Below are positions 31,269-33,535 of a stretch of DNA of 33,535 nt, piece after piece (the first letter of the stretch is position 1; every line of letters starts with the position of its first letter). The notes beneath the pieces are model-generated. The model did not search any database and was not told where the DNA came from. It saw nothing but the letters and a program-made list of their open reading frames with translations. The translations under genes and the position numbers were made by a program. The stretch spans positions 1-33,535 of the forward strand of contig CAZCGA010000065.1 in NCBI GenBank assembly GCA_964498075.1. The letters are read 5' to 3'. Source of the DNA: CAZCGA01 sp964498075 (GTDB lineage: Bacteria; Desulfobacterota; Binatia; HRBIN30).

Positions 31269-31952
31269 TCAGGTGCCTCCCAACCAGACGAAGCTCTCGC
31301 GCAGCGCTTGCAGGCCGCCCGTCTCCAGCACGTCGCCGTGCGCCAGCACGACGCGCTCGAAATCCCACGCGAGCATGCGATCGATCGCGGCGCGCGCGCC
31401 GGTCCGGTCGCGCGTCAGCAGGCGCCACAGCCGGCTGGGGCCGAACTTGCCGTAGGCGCCGTCCAGCTGGAAGACGAGCCGCGTCGCGACGGAGTTGGCG
31501 TGCCGCATGTTGAACACGAAGTCTGTCGCGATCAGCGTCCGGCTGCGCCGGTGGCAGAAGACGACCTCGTTGAGCACCGGCAGCGCGCCGTACACGAGCT
31601 GGTCGATCTGCCCGGCCCACAGCGGTGGCGCCTCGTCGCTCAGCACACCGTGGAAGGTCAGGTCGTGCCGCTTCTCCGGCAAACCGGGAGCGGCGTAGAC
31701 GCGTGCCTCGGGGTACGCCGCGCAGTAGGCGCCGACGTAGAGGTGATGGTAGCGGTTCGGTGCGACCACCGCGCGGAGCGGGCCGAGCGTGTCCAAGTCG
31801 CGGCGCGTCTCCGCGTCGAGGCGGACCGGTGAATGCACGAAGAGACCGCCGTCGATCAAACGTACGACGGTCATGCGCGTGCCCATCTCGACACCGAGAA
31901 AGCGCTGCGAACGTTCGGTCACCCACAGATCGGTTGAGAGCGCGCGAAACAT
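31269..31952 (-). CDS. DUF4336 domain protein (metallo-beta-lactamase-like)
   Basis: The 227-residue product matches DUF4336: MTVVRLIDGGLFVHSPV near the start, VAPNRYHHLYVGAYCAAYPEARVYAAPGL in the middle, FCHRRSRTLIATDFVF and VVLAHGDVLE at the end. The arrangement resembles a metallo-beta-lactamase fold, with HSP, HH and HGD in place of some metal ligands. Classical HxHxDH is missing, so hydrolase activity is uncertain. ATG 31952 has AGGAGG upstream, and the family homology starts with it. It converges with the nucleotidyltransferase gene across 34 bases. Function unknown. Confidence 0.87.
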   Translation of the reverse strand: MFRALSTDLWVTERSQRFLGVEMGTRMTVVRLIDGGLFVHSPVRLDAETRRDLDTLGPLRAVVAPNRYHHLYVGAYCAAYPEARVYAAPGLPEKRHDLTFHGVLSDEAPPLWAGQIDQLVYGALPVLNEVVFCHRRSRTLIATDFVFNMRHANSVATRLVFQLDGAYGKFGPSRLWRLLTRDRTGARAAIDRMLAWDFERVVLAHGDVLETGGLQALRESFVWLGGT

Positions 31953-32342
31953 TCGGGCCTCCTGCCGGCTCCCTCCATACTACAAAGGCTGCAGTTGGTC
32001 TTGGTCACCGTAAACAGCCACCGACGCCAACGATCCCGAACGCAGAGCGCCGGCGCGGCCATCGCGCAGCTGCAGTCGGCACTGGCGTCCGACGTGACTT
32101 ACCTCGACGGCGCGGCGCTGCTCGTCGCGCCGCATGTCGCCGGTGAAGGTTCGTAATCTAAGACGCCGCCTCGCGCATGGGTTCCCTCCTCTGTGGCCAT
32201 CTCCGGCCACGGAGGAGGGTCAGGGAGGAGGCGCTCCCGGCACGCAGGTACTACCGCTGCCGCCCGCTGCTGTGATAACCGACTCGTCAGTGGAACGCGG
32301 CGCGAGTCCCTCGCGCCCGAAACCGCCGGACAAGGAGAGACG
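31953..32342. other. Intergenic region with one strong hairpin
   Basis: These 390 bases lie between two divergent genes. The minus-strand frame 31980-32210 (TFTGDMRRDEQRRAVEVSHV...) reads somewhat like a protein but has no ribosome binding site and overlaps the hairpin at 32184-32219, so it is not called. AAGGAGAG at 32333-32338 is the ribosome binding site for the gene at 32343. No convincing promoter was found. Confidence 0.5.
32184..32219. repeat. 15-bp hairpin, REP-like
   Basis: CCCTCCTCTGTGGCC pairs with GGCCACGGAGGAGGG around ATCTCC; the only non-Watson-Crick pair is one T-G wobble. No T run follows in either direction. The sequence just after it (GGGAGGAGG) repeats part of the arm. 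It fits a repetitive palindromic element, or a hairpin in the leader of the dehydrogenase gene. Confidence 0.65.
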
Positions 32343-33535
32343 ATGGACTTCGCCATACCCGCTGAGATCGAGGCGCTGTGCGACAACATTCGCACCTTCA
32401 TGGACAAGCACGTCTACCCGATGGAGCGCACGCACGAGCGCTGGACCATGGAAGTTGGTGGCCCGGCGTTTCCACCGGCGATCAAAGCGGTGCAGGCGAA
32501 GGCCAAGGCCGCCGGCTACTGGGCCTTCCACTTGCCGAAGGAAGCCGGGGGTGCCGGCATCCCGTTCATGCACTACGTGTTCGTCAACGAGATCCTCGGC
32601 CGCAGCCCGATCGCGCCGGTCGCGTGCGGCTCGCAAGCGCCCGACTCGGGCAATGCCGAGATCCTCTGGCGCTTCGGCACCGACGAGCAGAAGGCGCGCT
32701 GGTTGAAGCCGCTGGTCGACGGCGACATTCGCAGTTGCTTCTCGATGACCGAGCCGGAGGTCGCCGGCTCTGATCCGCGCTTGCTGCGCGCCACCGCGAA
32801 GCGCGATGGCGACTACTACGTCATCAACGCCCACAAGTGGTTCAGCAGCGGTGCGCACGGGTCGTCCTTCGCCATCGTCATGGCGATGACCAACCCGGAG
32901 CAGACCAACCCGTACCTGCGCTTCAGCCAGATCATCGTTCCGACCGACACGCCGGGCTTCAAGATCGCCCGCGGCATCCCGGTGATGGGCGACTACGACA
33001 ACCACCACGCCGAGATCTGGTACGAGGACTGCCGCGTGCCGGTGACCAACCGCCTCGGCGCCGAAGGTACGGGCTTCGTCATCGCGCAGGAGCGTCTCGG
33101 CCCGGGGCGCATCCATCACTGCATGCGCTGGCTCGGCGTGGCGCAGCGGGCCTTCGAGATGATGTGCCAGTACGCCACACAGCGCGAGATGTTCGGCAGC
33201 ACGCTGGCGAAGAAGGCGAATGTCCAGGACTGGATCGCCGACGCCCGCGCCGACATCCAGGCGGCGCGGCTGATGACCTTGCACGCGGCGTGGAAGATCG
33301 ACACGCAAGGCCAGCAAGGCGCGCGCGAAGAGATCTCGCTCATCAAATTTTTCGGCGCCAAGGTCCTGCACAGCGTCGTCGACAAGGCCATCCAAGTCTT
33401 CGGCGCCGCGGGCGTGACCGAGGACCATCCGCTCTCGATGTTCTACCGCCAAGCCCGTTTCGCCCGCATCTACGACGGCCCGGACGAAGTGCACAAGATG
33501 GTGGTGGCGCGGCGCATCCTGGCGCAGTACGAGGG
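32343..33535 (+). CDS. Acyl-CoA dehydrogenase, ACAD10/11-like, 3'-partial
   Basis: The 397 codons present start at ATG 32343 with GGAGA upstream and run off the window. Visible are MDFAIPAEIEALCDNI, WAFHLPKEAGGAG, SMTEPEVAGSDPR (FAD loop), INAHKWFSSGAHG and, near the end, YRQARFARIYDGPDEVHKMVVARRIL. The catalytic position in DGPDEVH is Asp instead of Glu, as in ACAD10/11-type dehydrogenases, which prefer branched or long acyl-CoAs or act together with hydroxyacyl-CoA kinases. Only a few C-terminal residues are missing. It begins a new transcription unit after the hairpin region; downstream partners are outside the window. Confidence 0.93.
   Translation, partial: MDFAIPAEIEALCDNIRTFMDKHVYPMERTHERWTMEVGGPAFPPAIKAVQAKAKAAGYWAFHLPKEAGGAGIPFMHYVFVNEILGRSPIAPVACGSQAPDSGNAEILWRFGTDEQKARWLKPLVDGDIRSCFSMTEPEVAGSDPRLLRATAKRDGDYYVINAHKWFSSGAHGSSFAIVMAMTNPEQTNPYLRFSQIIVPTDTPGFKIARGIPVMGDYDNHHAEIWYEDCRVPVTNRLGAEGTGFVIAQERLGPGRIHHCMRWLGVAQRAFEMMCQYATQREMFGSTLAKKANVQDWIADARADIQAARLMTLHAAWKIDTQGQQGAREEISLIKFFGAKVLHSVVDKAIQVFGAAGVTEDHPLSMFYRQARFARIYDGPDEVHKMVVARRILAQYE

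Noticed and set aside
31980..32210. 76-codon minus-strand frame in the 32 kb intergenic region
   Set aside because: Moderately protein-like but it overlaps a strong hairpin, lacks a ribosome binding site and matches no family I know.

Overview
The window is GC-rich and densely coded on both strands. It carries a wax-ester synthase/DGAT homologue, four acyl-CoA dehydrogenases, an SCP-x type thiolase, a dienoyl-CoA isomerase, a gamma-alpha fused 2-oxoacid:ferredoxin oxidoreductase and a remnant of a luciferase-like monooxygenase. This mix suggests an uncultivated soil or sediment bacterium of the deltaproteobacterial or 'Candidatus Binatia' kind. The placement is inferred from gene content only; there is no rRNA or other phylogenetic marker.

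Left part (1-7.5 kb): an alpha-glucan phosphorylase whose 5' end is spliced onto an unrelated FG-GAP/ASPIC-type sequence at the contig edge; a WS/DGAT acyltransferase; tRNA-Leu(CAA); a translationally coupled pair of envelope proteins (AMIN-like lipoprotein and exported HEAT-repeat protein); and a tandem-CBS protein. A stretch of gene debris follows (5.78-6.62 kb): a luciferase-like N-terminus with a nonsense codon, and an exported protein and an enoyl-CoA hydratase truncated tail-to-tail at one breakpoint. A membrane HExxH (M50-like) protein ends this part.

Middle (7.9-17.7 kb): a large exported, C-terminally anchored protein with a CBM9-like module; an Lgt homologue with a 13-bp perfect hairpin over its start region; korA (apparent single-base frameshift) and korB; then a 680-residue fusion of a trypsin/V8-like protease and a DNA/RNA non-specific nuclease, with a strong internal ribosome binding site exactly at the domain boundary. 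A membrane-anchored lytic transglycosylase follows.

Right-centre (17.8-25.1 kb, minus strand): a TetR-headed catabolic operon: tetR, two acyl-CoA dehydrogenases, Gfo/Idh/MocA oxidoreductase, SDR, dienoyl-CoA isomerase, a small unknown protein and a third acyl-CoA dehydrogenase. An 18-bp imperfect palindrome overlaps the tetR start codon and a predicted leaderless promoter. A near-consensus internal promoter precedes the last two genes. The enzymes together look like beta-oxidation of an unsaturated or cyclic/branched acyl-CoA; the substrate cannot be read from sequence.

Right end (25.2-33.5 kb): MAPEG protein, Fpg/Nei-type DNA glycosylase, pterin carbinolamine dehydratase with SCP-x thiolase, then an island of visibly less GC-rich genes (small membrane protein, DUF4238 protein, anchored beta-repeat protein, nucleotidyltransferase), a DUF4336 protein and an ACAD10/11-like dehydrogenase running off the end.

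The most unusual non-coding signal is a set of three intergenic arrays of degenerate 7-bp repeats (five conserved plus two variable bases; core AGTGA, GCTGA or CAGAC), each beside the 3' end of a gene. Several perfect GC-rich palindromes also lie between genes. The best candidates for something new are the protease-nuclease fusion with its built-in second start and the heptad arrays.
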